In this document: piece by piece, positions 1 through 9,135 of the stretch | Numbering within the stretch: position 1 is the first letter of the stretch | Layout of the letters: each line of letters opens with the position of its first letter | NCBI GenBank assembly: GCA_965203605.1 | Contig: OZ241902.1 | Span: forward strand, 2,604,001 to 2,668,000 | Direction: 5' to 3' | Length of the DNA: 64,000 nt | Origin: JAPOUP01 sp965203605 | GTDB lineage: Bacteria > Pseudomonadota > Alphaproteobacteria > Rhodobacterales > Rhodobacteraceae | The notes under the pieces: model-generated | Seen by the model: only the letters and a program-made list of their open reading frames with translations | What the model was told of the DNA's origin: nothing | Database searches by the model: none | Translations under genes and position numbers: made by a program

Positions 1-1
1 T

Positions 2-286
2 GAGGGCTCCAAAACGCTCATCGACCCTGACATCCCGTGGCGGGAAACGGCTCCCCAACAGGCACCTCGGGTTCCTGATCTCGTCCTGCGCGATCTCACC
101 GGCACCCGGTGGACCGCCTTTCATCAGTTCGCTGTCACTGCGCCAACCCTGACGCTCGCCTCAGGCAGCGGGCTGGTCTCCATCCGTTTGGATTACCGGC
201 GGGGAACTTTGGACGACAGTTCGGCCATGACCTTGGTTTCGGGTTTTGCGGAGCGGGTCGAAACTCCGCTTCGACAGCTTCTCTGA
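2..286 (+). CDS. C-terminal fragment of an unassigned protein, possibly CAT-fold acyltransferase-like
   Basis: The window opens inside an open frame that runs 94 codons to a TGA at 284-286; the 5' part lies outside. The last 40 residues (ending ERVETPLRQLL) have the pattern of the C-terminal strand and helix of condensation or wax-ester-synthase type acyltransferases, but I cannot assign the family with confidence. The next possible start, ATG at 299, follows 12 bases later, so it probably belongs to the same operon as the acyltransferase and molybdenum hydroxylase genes downstream. No catalytic residues are visible in this fragment. Confidence 0.45.
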   Translation, partial: EGSKTLIDPDIPWRETAPQQAPRVPDLVLRDLTGTRWTAFHQFAVTAPTLTLASGSGLVSIRLDYRRGTLDDSSAMTLVSGFAERVETPLRQLL

Positions 287-576
287 AGGGACACCGTCAT
301 GTCTACGTCAGTTCGATTGCGGAAATCCGGAACCGAGATCCAATTCGTGTGCATATGGAGTTCTGAAGCCAAAGGCATCAGATTCGCCAATTCCGCAAAG
401 GGTCGCTGCGAGCGGTTGGGCTCCACGATTACAGGAACCAGGCTCGGCCTGACAACTTTCCCGATCGCGCCGTATTCCGGACCGAGGGGCTCGGTCGCCA
501 AGCCAGATCGTACCCGGGAGGAAACGCAGGAATATGTGCCGATCAAGCCAATCGCGGCGAACTGGCAGGCAACAGC
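287..576 (+). other. Region before the E2 gene; possible degenerate N-terminal part
   Basis: An ATG at 299 sits just after the upstream stop and has a GAAGGGAC-type ribosome-binding site, as expected for the real start of the next operon gene. Its frame (beginning MSTSVRLRKSGTEIQF) runs to 589 without resembling a known domain. The downstream E2 protein is read in a different frame from 577. A normal E2 would begin with a lipoyl domain carrying a DKA-type lysine motif; I find none in any frame here. The interval may be a decayed or frameshifted lipoyl-domain segment, but that is inference. Confidence 0.35.
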
Positions 577-1443
577 ATGTCGGATGTGATAGCCAGCCCC
601 TCGGTCCGGGCTCTCGCCGCAAGAAAGGGCATTGCTCTGGAAAAACTTGCCCAGGAACTGGGGCGTGGCACCATTCTACGCGAGGATATTGAAAGCGTTC
701 ATCAGTCATCGAAAGGATCAGCATGGGACGTTGATCACTCGGCATTCGGCCCTGTCGTCGAAGAACCGCTGAGTCGCTTCGCCCGACTGGCGGGTGAGAA
801 CCTGACCTCTTCCACCCAGTTCATTCCGTCAGTGACCCATCACGACAGTGCCGAGGTATCGATTCTTGAGACGTTCCGACGTAGCATCGAGCCTGAGGCA
901 GAAGCCAAGGGAATCCGGATCACCGCCCTGGCATTCCAGATCAAGGTGTTGGCGCGAGCGCTGCGCGAATTCCCGAAGTTCAATGCATCCCTGAACCGGC
1001 AGGGCACCATTCTCATCAAGAAGGGCTACGTGAACATTGGGGTTGCCGTCGACACTCCGCATGGCCTCGTGGTCCCGGTCATGCGGGATGCGGACCAAAA
1101 AGGCGTCTTCGCCCTTGCGGCGGAACTCTCGGATGTCGCTGGACGTGCCAGGGATCGGAAAACAAGGCCCGAAGACCTGGGCGGCTGCTCGATGACGGTG
1201 TCGTCGCTTGGGGGCATCGGAGGAGAGTCTTTCACACCAATCATCAATCCACCGGAACTTGCGATCCTCGGGATATCAAAGGTCGTCACCCGACCAGTCT
1301 GGAATGGCCATGCATTTGAACCGGCCTCCGTTCTACCACTCGACCTGACTTACGACCATCGCGTGATCAACGGTGCTGAAGCAGCGCGATTCCTATGCTA
1401 CCTCTGTGCCCTGCTGGAAGAGCCGGCACGAATCATGGTCTGA
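577..1443 (+). CDS. 2-oxoacid dehydrogenase E2-type acyltransferase lacking a lipoyl domain
   Basis: This 288-residue protein starts with a peripheral-subunit-binding domain (residues about 5-45, SPSVRALAARKGI...TILREDIE) and continues into the E2 catalytic acyltransferase domain. The catalytic motif DHRVING is intact, with the active-site histidine at about residue 261. Known E2 proteins carry one to three N-terminal lipoyl domains that shuttle the acyl group; this reading has none. Either the true start is the ATG at 299 and a frameshift removed the lipoyl part, or the protein is a stand-alone acyltransferase. It ends six bases before the Fe-S subunit gene, so it is in the same operon as the molybdenum hydroxylase. 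Confidence 0.8.
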   Translation: MSDVIASPSVRALAARKGIALEKLAQELGRGTILREDIESVHQSSKGSAWDVDHSAFGPVVEEPLSRFARLAGENLTSSTQFIPSVTHHDSAEVSILETFRRSIEPEAEAKGIRITALAFQIKVLARALREFPKFNASLNRQGTILIKKGYVNIGVAVDTPHGLVVPVMRDADQKGVFALAAELSDVAGRARDRKTRPEDLGGCSMTVSSLGGIGGESFTPIINPPELAILGISKVVTRPVWNGHAFEPASVLPLDLTYDHRVINGAEAARFLCYLCALLEEPARIMV

Positions 1444-1449
1444 AGTTCC

Positions 1450-1938
1450 ATGTCGGGATCTGCCGAAACCACAATAGATCTGACAGTCAATGGAGGGCAG
1501 GAATCCGTTAGGGTGGATCCCACCACACCGCTGCTCTATGTGCTGCGCGACACGCTCGGGCTTCGAGCCGCACGATTTGGCTGCGGTGAGGCAACCTGCG
1601 GAGCCTGTACGGTTATAGTGAACGGACGTGCTGTCATGTCGTGTGACCTTTCCATTGGAGAGGTCGCGGGCGCGGCTGTGGAAACCGCCGAAGCTCTTGA
1701 CACCACCCCACCGCATTCCCTGGTTACCGCAATGCTTGAACTGCAGGCCGGCCAATGCGGTTACTGTCTGTCAGGCATCCTGATGGGGGCGAAGGCGTTG
1801 ATGGAGCATGAACCTACAGCCACCCGAGATCGCATTGCTGAGGAACTGGACGATCATCTGTGCCGATGTGGATCCCACGGGCGTATTCTTGATGCTCTCG
1901 AGGCAGCGTTTCGCCGCAACGAAGGAAGACCACGTTGA
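1450..1938 (+). CDS. (2Fe-2S)-binding small subunit of a xanthine dehydrogenase-family hydroxylase
   Basis: The 162-residue protein has the two-cluster layout of CoxS, IorA or NicA-type subunits. A plant-type ferredoxin domain has Cys45, Cys50, Cys53 and Cys65 (GCGEATCGACTV). An all-helical domain has Cys103, Cys106, Cys138 and Cys140 (GQCGYC and HLCRCG). In the family these clusters pass electrons from the molybdenum centre to an acceptor. The length is normal. The stop overlaps the TTG start of the large subunit, so the two are translationally coupled. There is no FAD subunit gene beside it, which favours the two-subunit isoquinoline 1-oxidoreductase or nicotinate dehydrogenase layout. Confidence 0.9.
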   Translation: MSGSAETTIDLTVNGGQESVRVDPTTPLLYVLRDTLGLRAARFGCGEATCGACTVIVNGRAVMSCDLSIGEVAGAAVETAEALDTTPPHSLVTAMLELQAGQCGYCLSGILMGAKALMEHEPTATRDRIAEELDDHLCRCGSHGRILDALEAAFRRNEGRPR

Positions 1939-4130
1939 GTTCAAATCCACCGGATGCACTACGGAAAGGACCGCTTGTCAGCGACTGGTTCCGAATGGAC
2001 GCGAACGGAACGCTGACGGCGATGAGCGGTCGAGTCGAACTTGGTCAAGGCAACCGGACAGCGCTGCTAAAGATGGTAGCCGATGAATTGGGGACTCGCC
2101 CCAACGACATCGCGATTGAGACCGCTCGCACCGACCGCACTGTTGACGAAGGTTTCACCGCCGGCAGCCTTTCGGTTTCCGAGGGTGGTATGGCACTCCG
2201 CTGGGCAGCTTCCGCACTGCGCCACCTTCTGCTTAATGCTGCGGCTACCAAGCTCGGTACCGGGGGCAACAAGCTTGATGTTGCTGATAGCATGCTCACG
2301 CTGGGCGGGGTTCCGACCGGCCTCACTGTTGCCAAGCTGGCACCTGAACTGAACTTCGACGTCCCGGTCGAGGAACTGGCGTCGCCTAGACCACCCCCAA
2401 TGCGGTATCGTGAATCCAGGGACATTGGAAGGATTGACCTTCGCGAACGCATCGTGGGCGCTCCGTTCATCCACGACATGGCGACACCGGACATGCTATT
2501 CGGAAGTCCAGTGCATCCTCCGACTCTATCGGCACGACTTGTCTCTCTGGATGTTGACGCCCTGAAAGCACGCCCTGACATTGTAGACGTGGTTCTAGAT
2601 GGCTCATTCGTCGGAATTCTGGCGAAAAGTCCCTACGAGGCGGCACGTGCGGCAAGGGCCGTGCGAAGGATCGCTAAATGGTCGGAAGTGGCAGGGCTGA
2701 CAGATGATGCGATGGACGTGATCCTGGGGTCGGAAGAAGCTCTGGAGACCGTTTTCGAAACTGGTGTGGCTGAGAGCGGAACGAACCGCCGCTTTGAGGC
2801 GACTGTTTCTCGTCCGTATCTATGCCACGCATCAATCGCCCCTTCGGCTGCGGTCGCCGTCTGGGACAGCGGCGTCGTAACCGTCTGGACGCATAGTCAA
2901 GGGGTGTTTCCGCTCCGAAGAGCCATGGCAATGGCGCTGCGAATGGAAGAAGAGAATATCATAGTGATCCATCAGCCAGGCGCTGGGTGCTATGGTCACA
3001 ATGGGGCCGACGACGCCGCATTCGACGCGGTGCTGATGGCACGGGCGGTCCCTGGCCGTCATGTAAAGGTTGTCTGGTCGCGTTCGGATGAGTTTCAGGC
3101 GGCACCCCTCGGACCTGGCATGGCGACGACGATAACCGCCACCGTTTCGTCTTACGGACGCATCACTTCGGTCGATGTTGTGGTGAACTCCGCACCGCAC
3201 GCGGGCCGTCCTGGCGTCAATGGCACACCTAATCTCCGCTCTGCCAGCTATCTGTCGGATCCAGTTCCGCCCGCTCCGTCGAGGGATGTTCCGCTGGCGC
3301 GCGGCGGCGGGGCGGACCGAAATGCGGTCCCAGGCTACAGCATTCCGAACATGCGGGTGCGAAAACGGATCGTGCATGGCCTTCCCTTTCGCACATCTTC
3401 GCTTCGTTCGCTGGGAGCCTTCACGAATGTCCTTGCCATCGAGACCCTCATCGATGACGTCGCTGCGGAATTCGGAGTGGATCCGATCGAGTTTCGACTT
3501 CGCCATCTGAAAGACCCAAGGCCATGTGAAGTGATCGAGCGACTCGCGCAGATGACCGTAACGGAACGAACACGGAAGTTGCCTGATGGATGTGGCTGGG
3601 GGCTGGGTTTCGCCCGCTACAAGAACACCTCAGGCTATTGCGCCGTAATGGCTTGCGTGAGCTGTACTGACGAAGTCCGGGTGAAGGAAGTCCACTGTGT
3701 GGCCGACATTGGGGAGATCGTCAGCCCAGACGGCGCCCGCAACCAGATTGAAGGTGGGATTGTGCAGGCTGTGAGCTGGACGACAAAGGAGGCCGCGGAA
3801 TTCCAGGGAGCGAGAGTTCTGACCGCCAGTTGGACGGACTATCCGATCCTGCGCTTTTCGGAGGTACCGGAGGTGAAGGTCGAATTCATCGAACGGCCGG
3901 AGGAGCCTCCGCTTGGATGCGGTGAAATCGCTCAGGGGCCGACGGCGGCCGCAATTGGAAACGCGGTTATGGCCGGGCTTGGAGTTCGTTTGCGTGATCT
4001 CCCGATAACGCGTTCATCCGTCATCAAGGCGATATCGCAACTGCCCGACCGGCAAGCCCGGTTCCGAGACGATCAAGCGGACGATGCCAAGGGACTCAGC
4101 GGAAACTCATCTCCTGATCGCCACGGTTGA
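1935..4130 (+). CDS. Molybdopterin-binding large subunit, xanthine dehydrogenase/IorB family
   Basis: The 731-residue protein begins at a TTG overlapping the previous stop. It has the features of molybdenum-cofactor aldehyde or N-heterocycle hydroxylases: an early ELGQGNRTAL segment, a middle aldehyde-oxidase-type domain around residues 180-260, and the C-terminal LGCGEIAQGPTAAAIGNA block. The glutamate there (about residue 664) is the conserved catalytic base. The arrangement matches IorB/NicB-like two-subunit enzymes, which hydroxylate N-heterocycles or oxidise aldehydes. The substrate is unknown. The neighbouring DapA-family enzyme and TRAP transporter suggest an imported organic acid or heterocycle. 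Confidence 0.87.
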   Translation: MSSNPPDALRKGPLVSDWFRMDANGTLTAMSGRVELGQGNRTALLKMVADELGTRPNDIAIETARTDRTVDEGFTAGSLSVSEGGMALRWAASALRHLLLNAAATKLGTGGNKLDVADSMLTLGGVPTGLTVAKLAPELNFDVPVEELASPRPPPMRYRESRDIGRIDLRERIVGAPFIHDMATPDMLFGSPVHPPTLSARLVSLDVDALKARPDIVDVVLDGSFVGILAKSPYEAARAARAVRRIAKWSEVAGLTDDAMDVILGSEEALETVFETGVAESGTNRRFEATVSRPYLCHASIAPSAAVAVWDSGVVTVWTHSQGVFPLRRAMAMALRMEEENIIVIHQPGAGCYGHNGADDAAFDAVLMARAVPGRHVKVVWSRSDEFQAAPLGPGMATTITATVSSYGRITSVDVVVNSAPHAGRPGVNGTPNLRSASYLSDPVPPAPSRDVPLARGGGADRNAVPGYSIPNMRVRKRIVHGLPFRTSSLRSLGAFTNVLAIETLIDDVAAEFGVDPIEFRLRHLKDPRPCEVIERLAQMTVTERTRKLPDGCGWGLGFARYKNTSGYCAVMACVSCTDEVRVKEVHCVADIGEIVSPDGARNQIEGGIVQAVSWTTKEAAEFQGARVLTASWTDYPILRFSEVPEVKVEFIERPEEPPLGCGEIAQGPTAAAIGNAVMAGLGVRLRDLPITRSSVIKAISQLPDRQARFRDDQADDAKGLSGNSSPDRHG

Positions 4131-4685
4131 CTGTTCGCTGGACCTATCCGAACGCAGCGGGGCGTTGCTGAAGCAAGCAAGACACCGGCCGTAGGCAGGT
4201 TTAGCTTCCACATCATCGGCGCGGTCGCGCATTTCGGGCGCTCGGCCAATCTCGGAGCGCACCAGGAACGGCGTTGCCGACGATGAAGCGCAGCGGAAGG
4301 CCGAGGCGCACACCGCCCCAGACATAGGCGATTTCAGCGGCATGAAGGTTGAAAACGGAGCAGGAAAGACGCCCGGACACGCTGCAAGGCAGTTCAGGAC
4401 TGGCGATACAACGACCTGCAGGACCGCCAGAACTCTCAATTGAACCCGAACGTGCCCGGTCAACCATGCGGCGTTGCGACCTTGACCTTGGCCGTTCACC
4501 AGGCCGAAGATCAACCATCCTGCAGTTGAGCTCAGGAGGCATGCCATACATATCGACCGCGTTATGAATGAGTCACGCCATGCCAGCATCAAAAGGCAGG
4601 TCAGGGAGTCAATTCCAGCTGGGCGGCCTTGTGGAATTTTGTGGTCTGACCTACTCTCCCTCACGTCCATCGGGAGTCTTGCGCA
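4131..4685. other. Intergenic region, 555 bases
   Basis: No convincing gene is seen on either strand. A long minus-strand frame covering 4107-4781 overlaps both neighbouring genes and has no recognisable motif, so I treat it as a shadow. The only structured site is a GGTC-T-GACC palindrome about 35 bases before the next gene, listed separately. The region probably carries the promoter of the DapA/TRAP block. Confidence 0.5.
4643..4651. promoter_or_regulatory. Possible GntR/FadR-type operator
   Basis: The sequence TGTGGTCTGACCTAC contains the perfect palindrome GGTC-T-GACC, close to the TGGTnnnACCA form bound by FadR-subfamily GntR regulators. It lies 35 bases before the TTG start of the DapA-family gene, where a repressor would act. 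No GntR gene is present in the window, so assignment rests on the motif alone. Confidence 0.3.
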
Positions 4686-5552
4686 TTGAGTCGGACAATT
4701 GAGCAGTTTGGGTTGTCCGCAGCACTCCTGACACCTTTCACGGCATCGGACGAAATCAATGTCACGCTTCTCGGCGAACATGCAAGCGGTATCCTGAAGG
4801 CTGGAGCGGACAGCGTAACCCTGTTCGGGACCACCGGGGAAGGGCCGTCCGTCTCTCGGGTCGAACGAAGGATCGGACTTGAAGCCCTCCTCGCAACGGA
4901 TTGTCCGGCAGAGAAGATCGTGCTTGGCATCTGCGCCACCTCCGTTGCTGATGCCGCTGGCCAGGTTGCGGAGGGGTCGGAACGCGGCGTGACGCGATGT
5001 CTTGTTCTACCACTGTTCTATTTCAAGGACGTCGGCGATGCGGGCCTCTGCGATTGGTACGAGAACCTGCTTGCGCGGACGCCGCCCGCCACGAAATTCA
5101 TCCTCTACAACATCCCGCAATTCTCCGGGGTAGCGCTGTCTCCCGGCTTGATCACCCACCTTGTCAGCCACTCACCTGATCGTCTGATCGCGGTCAAGGA
5201 CAGCTCGGGGGATTGGGACAGCACCCACTCTCTCCTGATTGGACAGGAGTTGCCAGTCCTTGTCGGGGACGAAAGGCACCTGCACCGTGCCGTCGCCCTT
5301 GGCGGTGGCGGGGCTATCTCTGGTTTTGCGAACCTCCATCCTGACCGGTTGAAACGTGTCATAGAAACTGGGGTGGAGGATCGCCTTGTGGTTGAGGAGG
5401 TGGAACGCATCGTGTCGGCTCCGGTGATTCCAGCTTTGAAGGCTCTTCTCGCCGTGCGAAGCGGGGAACTTGGTTGGGAGCGGCCGCGGCCACCCCTCAC
5501 ACTGCTCGAACCCGACATTCGAGACTCCATCTCGGGTCTTCTGACATCATGA
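4686..5552 (+). CDS. DapA-family (dihydrodipicolinate synthase / N-acetylneuraminate lyase superfamily) aldolase or dehydratase
   Basis: This 288-residue class I Schiff-base enzyme has the family hallmarks: GTTGEG at residues 48-53, the catalytic Tyr140 in YNIP and the Schiff-base lysine Lys170 in AVKDSSG. Length is typical. The family covers DapA, NanA, KDG aldolase and hydroxyproline or dehydroglucarate enzymes; position beside a TRAP transporter points to catabolism rather than lysine synthesis. The TTG start was chosen because the family N-terminus (GLSAALLTPFT) begins ten residues in. The exact substrate cannot be told from sequence alone. Confidence 0.85.
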   Translation: MSRTIEQFGLSAALLTPFTASDEINVTLLGEHASGILKAGADSVTLFGTTGEGPSVSRVERRIGLEALLATDCPAEKIVLGICATSVADAAGQVAEGSERGVTRCLVLPLFYFKDVGDAGLCDWYENLLARTPPATKFILYNIPQFSGVALSPGLITHLVSHSPDRLIAVKDSSGDWDSTHSLLIGQELPVLVGDERHLHRAVALGGGGAISGFANLHPDRLKRVIETGVEDRLVVEEVERIVSAPVIPALKALLAVRSGELGWERPRPPLTLLEPDIRDSISGLLTS

Positions 5553-5716
5553 GGTGCCGAGTGATGAGACCGCGAATACGGACCCTTCCCGCCCGGCCGG
5601 GATGCCGCTCGAATCAGTTCCCCGAAGCTATGGCCAAAGCCGCACCCCAATCCTTGGGAATGACTGTAGACGATGGGGCCAAGTCAGAATGGAACCATCA
5701 TGCGATCTAGCCTATA

Positions 5717-5732
5717 CTCTCCATTGGGAGAG
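5717..5732. promoter_or_regulatory. Short palindrome before the TRAP operon
   Basis: CTCTCC-ATTG-GGAGAG forms a six-base-pair inverted repeat about 50 bases before the dctP start. The half-site ACTCTCC also occurs at 4653-4659 before the DapA-family gene. This could be a shared operator or simply a small hairpin. Confidence 0.25.
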
Positions 5733-5783
5733 CCATTCGACGCTCGCCCGGCACAGAACAAGACCAACCGAGGAGAAGCAATC

Positions 5784-6779
5784 ATGAAGATTTCACTTAA
5801 GGGCAGTGTCCTGGCGTTCCTGGCCATCGCGGTGATGGCCGGTCCGACGCTGGCACAGGAGAGGATCAAGCTGCGGATGTCAACGCCCGCGTCCGAGACC
5901 GACCAGCGTTCAATAGCGCTGCAGGAAGTCTTTGCACCCGCCGTTGCCGCATTCGCTGACTATGAACCGCATTACAACGCATCGCTGATCTCACAGAATT
6001 CAGAGCTCGAGGCCATTTCCTCAGGCGATCTGGAAATGTCCATCGCCTCAGCCCAGGAACTCGCGCAGTTCTTCCCCGAGTTTTCGATTTTTGCGACCGG
6101 CTATGTGCATCAAAGCGCCGCCCATCAGGTCGCGGTTTTCAACGACCCACTCATGGACACGTTCAAGCAGAGGGTTGAGAGTGAGTTGGGCATAAAGCTC
6201 CTTGCCGTGATGTATCTCGGCAAGCGTCACGTGAATCTCCGCCAATGCCGGGATGAAGTCGATGTGCAGACACCTGCCGATCTGGCCGGCATCAATCTAC
6301 GGATGCCCGGTACGGATGCCTGGCAGTTCCTTGGCAAGGCCCTCGGTGCGAACCCCACACCGATGGCGTTTACCGAAGTATACACAGCATTGCAGACCGG
6401 TTCGGTCGACGGGCAGGACAATCCTCTACCGACGGTGGTTGATGCCAAGTTCTACGAAGTGACCTGTCAGATCGCACTGACTTCTCACCTTGTGGACCTG
6501 AACTACGTCGCTTTTTCCAAAGCTGTTTGGGATGATCTTTCGGCGGACCAGCAGGCCACCGTCATGAAAGCTGCGGCAGATGCTGCCGAAAGCGGACGAC
6601 AGGCCCAGTTGATGAAGGAGGCGGAACTCGGCGCGTTCCTCGAAGAGAACGGGCTGACGCTATATGAGCCGGACCTTGCGGCATTCCGGTCGCATGTGCA
6701 GGCACAGTATGTCGGATCCGATTTCGCTGCGTCCTGGCCCGATGGCGTGCTGGAAAAGATCAACGCTCTCGGCGAATGA
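5784..6779 (+). CDS. dctP: TRAP transporter periplasmic substrate-binding protein (DctP family)
   Basis: The protein has 331 residues from the ATG at 5784, preceded by GGAGAAG. An upstream extension in the same frame is possible but would bury the signal peptide. Residues 1-25 form a typical Sec signal (MKISLKGSVLAFLAIAVMAG...LAQE). The mature part matches DctP/SiaP proteins, including the INLRMPG segment whose arginine binds the substrate carboxylate, and the AFTEVYTALQTGSVDGQDNP block. It should deliver an organic or sugar acid to DctQM. The DapA-family enzyme upstream is the best hint to the ligand. Confidence 0.92.
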   Translation: MKISLKGSVLAFLAIAVMAGPTLAQERIKLRMSTPASETDQRSIALQEVFAPAVAAFADYEPHYNASLISQNSELEAISSGDLEMSIASAQELAQFFPEFSIFATGYVHQSAAHQVAVFNDPLMDTFKQRVESELGIKLLAVMYLGKRHVNLRQCRDEVDVQTPADLAGINLRMPGTDAWQFLGKALGANPTPMAFTEVYTALQTGSVDGQDNPLPTVVDAKFYEVTCQIALTSHLVDLNYVAFSKAVWDDLSADQQATVMKAAADAAESGRQAQLMKEAELGAFLEENGLTLYEPDLAAFRSHVQAQYVGSDFAASWPDGVLEKINALGE

Positions 6780-6786
6780 TGTTGAG

Positions 6787-6810
6787 GCGGGCGGCTTCCG
6801 GGCCGCCCGC
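6787..6810 (+). promoter_or_regulatory. Intercistronic hairpin between dctP and dctQ
   Basis: GCGGGCGGC at 6787-6795 pairs perfectly with GCCGCCCGC at 6802-6810 around a six-base loop, just after the dctP stop. There is no T-run, so complete termination is unlikely. Such hairpins between binding-protein and permease genes usually stabilise or attenuate mRNA, giving more binding protein than permease. Confidence 0.6.
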
Positions 6811-6818
6811 GAACCGGT

Positions 6819-7394
6819 ATGCAGACCCGTATTCTGAACTTTGTTCTGTCGAGTCTTCGCCGTGGCGCTGAGTGGCTGGTCGGCACTCTCATGGCGTTGA
6901 TGTTCCTGACTTTCGTTCTTCAGATCACCATCCGATATACCGCGAGGCTCGAGTGGATTGGAGAGGCGATCCCGTTTCTGGATCCGTCGCGCTATGGTTG
7001 GACGCTTGAATTCTGCCTGCTGCTCTGGGTATGGATCATCTTCGCGGGCTGTGCCTTCGTCGTGCGGGACACCGACCACGTTACATTTGACGTGATCTAC
7101 CATCACGTGCGCCCTGGGGTGCGGCGCTGGTTCGTGATTCTGGGTGGAATCGTTATCGTTGCAGGACTTGCCATCTCGATCGAGCCGACGTGGAGCAAGT
7201 TCCACATCCTTCGCCTGAAACAGACCGCCACGCTCAAGCAACTCGTCGGAGACTGGGTTCGCGTGCGTGATGTCTATGCCATCTACATGCTTTTCCTGAT
7301 CTCGGTATCGCTCCGGTATGCATGGGCGGTCTTTCGGGCGATCCGAGGTGAGGGGCTGTCCGGACACCAAAGTCCTGCGCTTCGGGACGAATGA
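6819..7394 (+). CDS. dctQ: TRAP transporter small permease (DctQ family)
   Basis: A 191-residue membrane protein with about four hydrophobic segments (near residues 20-40, 65-85, 105-130 and 150-170), as expected for the small TRAP subunit. The motif LLLWVWIIFAGCAFVVRDTDH fits the family WxxxLGAA.xxREGxH signature, with the conserved acidic/His region retained. It pairs with the large subunit, whose start overlaps this stop by four bases (ATGA), so synthesis is coupled. Confidence 0.9.
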   Translation: MQTRILNFVLSSLRRGAEWLVGTLMALMFLTFVLQITIRYTARLEWIGEAIPFLDPSRYGWTLEFCLLLWVWIIFAGCAFVVRDTDHVTFDVIYHHVRPGVRRWFVILGGIVIVAGLAISIEPTWSKFHILRLKQTATLKQLVGDWVRVRDVYAIYMLFLISVSLRYAWAVFRAIRGEGLSGHQSPALRDE

Positions 7395-8686
7395 GCGTCG
7401 CCTTTTTCCTCTGCCTAGGCGTGATCATCCTGATTGCAGGGATTGGGATGCCAATCGCCTATGCGATCCTGGTTGGAAGCCTGGTCTATCTCTTTGCCTC
7501 CGGGCAGGACATTGGCCTTGCCGCCAAGGTTCTGATGGACGGTCTTTATTCGAGCTTTATCCTACTGGCTGTTCCGTTGTTTATAGTGGCAGCCAATATC
7601 ATGAACGCCGGAACGATCAGTGACCGATTGCTCGGTTTCTGCGTGGCCCTCGTCGGGCGGTTCCGTGGTGGACTGGGGCATGTCAATGTCGTCGCCTCGC
7701 TGATCTTCTCGGGCATGTCGGGATCAGCTGTCGCGGACGCTGCCGGAATTGGCAAGATAATCATCGGAATGATGACCCGCTCGGGAAACTACACGCGCGG
7801 CTACGCGGCCGCCATCACCGCCGCCTCTGCGACCATCGGCCCGATCATTCCACCATCAATACCGATGGTCCTCTATGCGCTCGTCTCCAACTCATCAATC
7901 GGCTATCTGTTCCTCGGTGGCATCGTCCCAGGCATCATGATGGGCATCACACTGATGTCGATGAACAGTCTGATCTCTCACAGGCGCGGGTTTGCTCTTG
8001 AAAGAGCGGTGCCGGTTTCGGAACTGCCACGCAGGACCATTGTCGCCTGTCCGGCACTTCTGATGCCTGCGATCCTTCTCTATGGCATTTATGGCGGTGT
8101 GACGACCCCGACCGAGGCGGCCGCGGTCGCCGCCTTCTACGCGCTGTTCCTGGCCGCGTTCTTCTACCGTGCGCTGCGGATGCATACATTGATGTCAATC
8201 CTTGTGGAAAGCGCCAGATCCTCGGCAGCCGTCGGACTCGTCATCGGTGGTGCCCTGATCCTGAATTACGTGGTCGCATCTGAGAACATTCCCGGCATTC
8301 TTGCCGCCCGCCTCGTGGGCCTGGACGTCCATCCACTGTTTTTCCTCATCTCCGTCAACATCCTGTTGCTTCTCCTCGGTTGCATCCTTGATGCGACAAC
8401 GATCATCCTCGTCATCATTCCACTTTTCCTGCCTGCCTGCCGCGAACTCGGGATTGACCTTGTTCATTTCGGCGTGGTCGCCGTGGTGAACTGCATGATC
8501 GGACTCATTACGCCGCCCTACGGCATTCTCCTCTTTGTCATCAACGCGGTGACCCGTATCCCTGTCGGCGAGATCATCCGCGAGGTCTGGCTTTTCGTGG
8601 TGGTCCTGATCGCTGCCCTTGTCGCCATGATCGTGTTTCCGGGAATCATTCTCTGGCTGCCGCGGGCGTTCGGATACGCAGGCTAA
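7391..8686 (+). CDS. dctM: TRAP transporter large permease (DctM family)
   Basis: A 431-residue protein with about twelve membrane segments. Family motifs are clear: the GMSGSAVADAAGIGKI segment, IGPIIPPSIPMVLYAL and LGCILDATTIILVIIPLFLP. In DctM proteins these form the sodium-coupled transport core. It overlaps dctQ by four bases and is the last gene of the plus-strand catabolic block. Length and motifs are complete, so the transporter is likely functional. Confidence 0.93.
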   Translation: MSVAFFLCLGVIILIAGIGMPIAYAILVGSLVYLFASGQDIGLAAKVLMDGLYSSFILLAVPLFIVAANIMNAGTISDRLLGFCVALVGRFRGGLGHVNVVASLIFSGMSGSAVADAAGIGKIIIGMMTRSGNYTRGYAAAITAASATIGPIIPPSIPMVLYALVSNSSIGYLFLGGIVPGIMMGITLMSMNSLISHRRGFALERAVPVSELPRRTIVACPALLMPAILLYGIYGGVTTPTEAAAVAAFYALFLAAFFYRALRMHTLMSILVESARSSAAVGLVIGGALILNYVVASENIPGILAARLVGLDVHPLFFLISVNILLLLLGCILDATTIILVIIPLFLPACRELGIDLVHFGVVAVVNCMIGLITPPYGILLFVINAVTRIPVGEIIREVWLFVVVLIAALVAMIVFPGIILWLPRAFGYAG

Positions 8687-9135
8687 GTGGAGCGCTTGGA
8701 GCGCGGTCGACCAGAATGGAACCGACCCAGGTTGAGTGCCGTGAAGTCGTCAATCCCGATGAGGCCAGCCCAAGCGGCGCGGTCAGAGTCTGGCGGCGTA
8801 GCAGACCCGAAATCACCAGAGAGACCCAGACGACGCCATCAGCAAACGGAAACCGGAAAAATGACGGTCAAGAGCGCGGAATATCCCCGGAATCCCGCGC
8901 TTTCGAAAAACCGCCAACACCCCGTTGAAACCCGTCCGAAGTCCTGCATCTTTCTGTCTCGGTCTGTTGTTTTGAAACAGAAAATCACACCGTTACCCAG
9001 AAACCAAGGGAAAGACTGCCAGGCGATCTTTCAAACGCGATTGCCCTGCATCGCTTCAACACCGACGGGATACTAGCGGGAATTGCTGATCATGAGAGGC
9101 ATCCACTGGCCACGAGAATCGTCCTGAAACGGCTG
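8687..9135. other. Convergent intergenic region
   Basis: This 449-base gap separates the TRAP operon (plus) from the dehydrogenase gene (minus). I see no gene or RNA, and no strong hairpin followed by a T-run. Confidence 0.5.

Noticed and set aside
4107..4781. 224-codon minus-strand frame before the DapA-family gene
   Set aside because: It overlaps two well-supported plus-strand genes and shows no domain or start signal.
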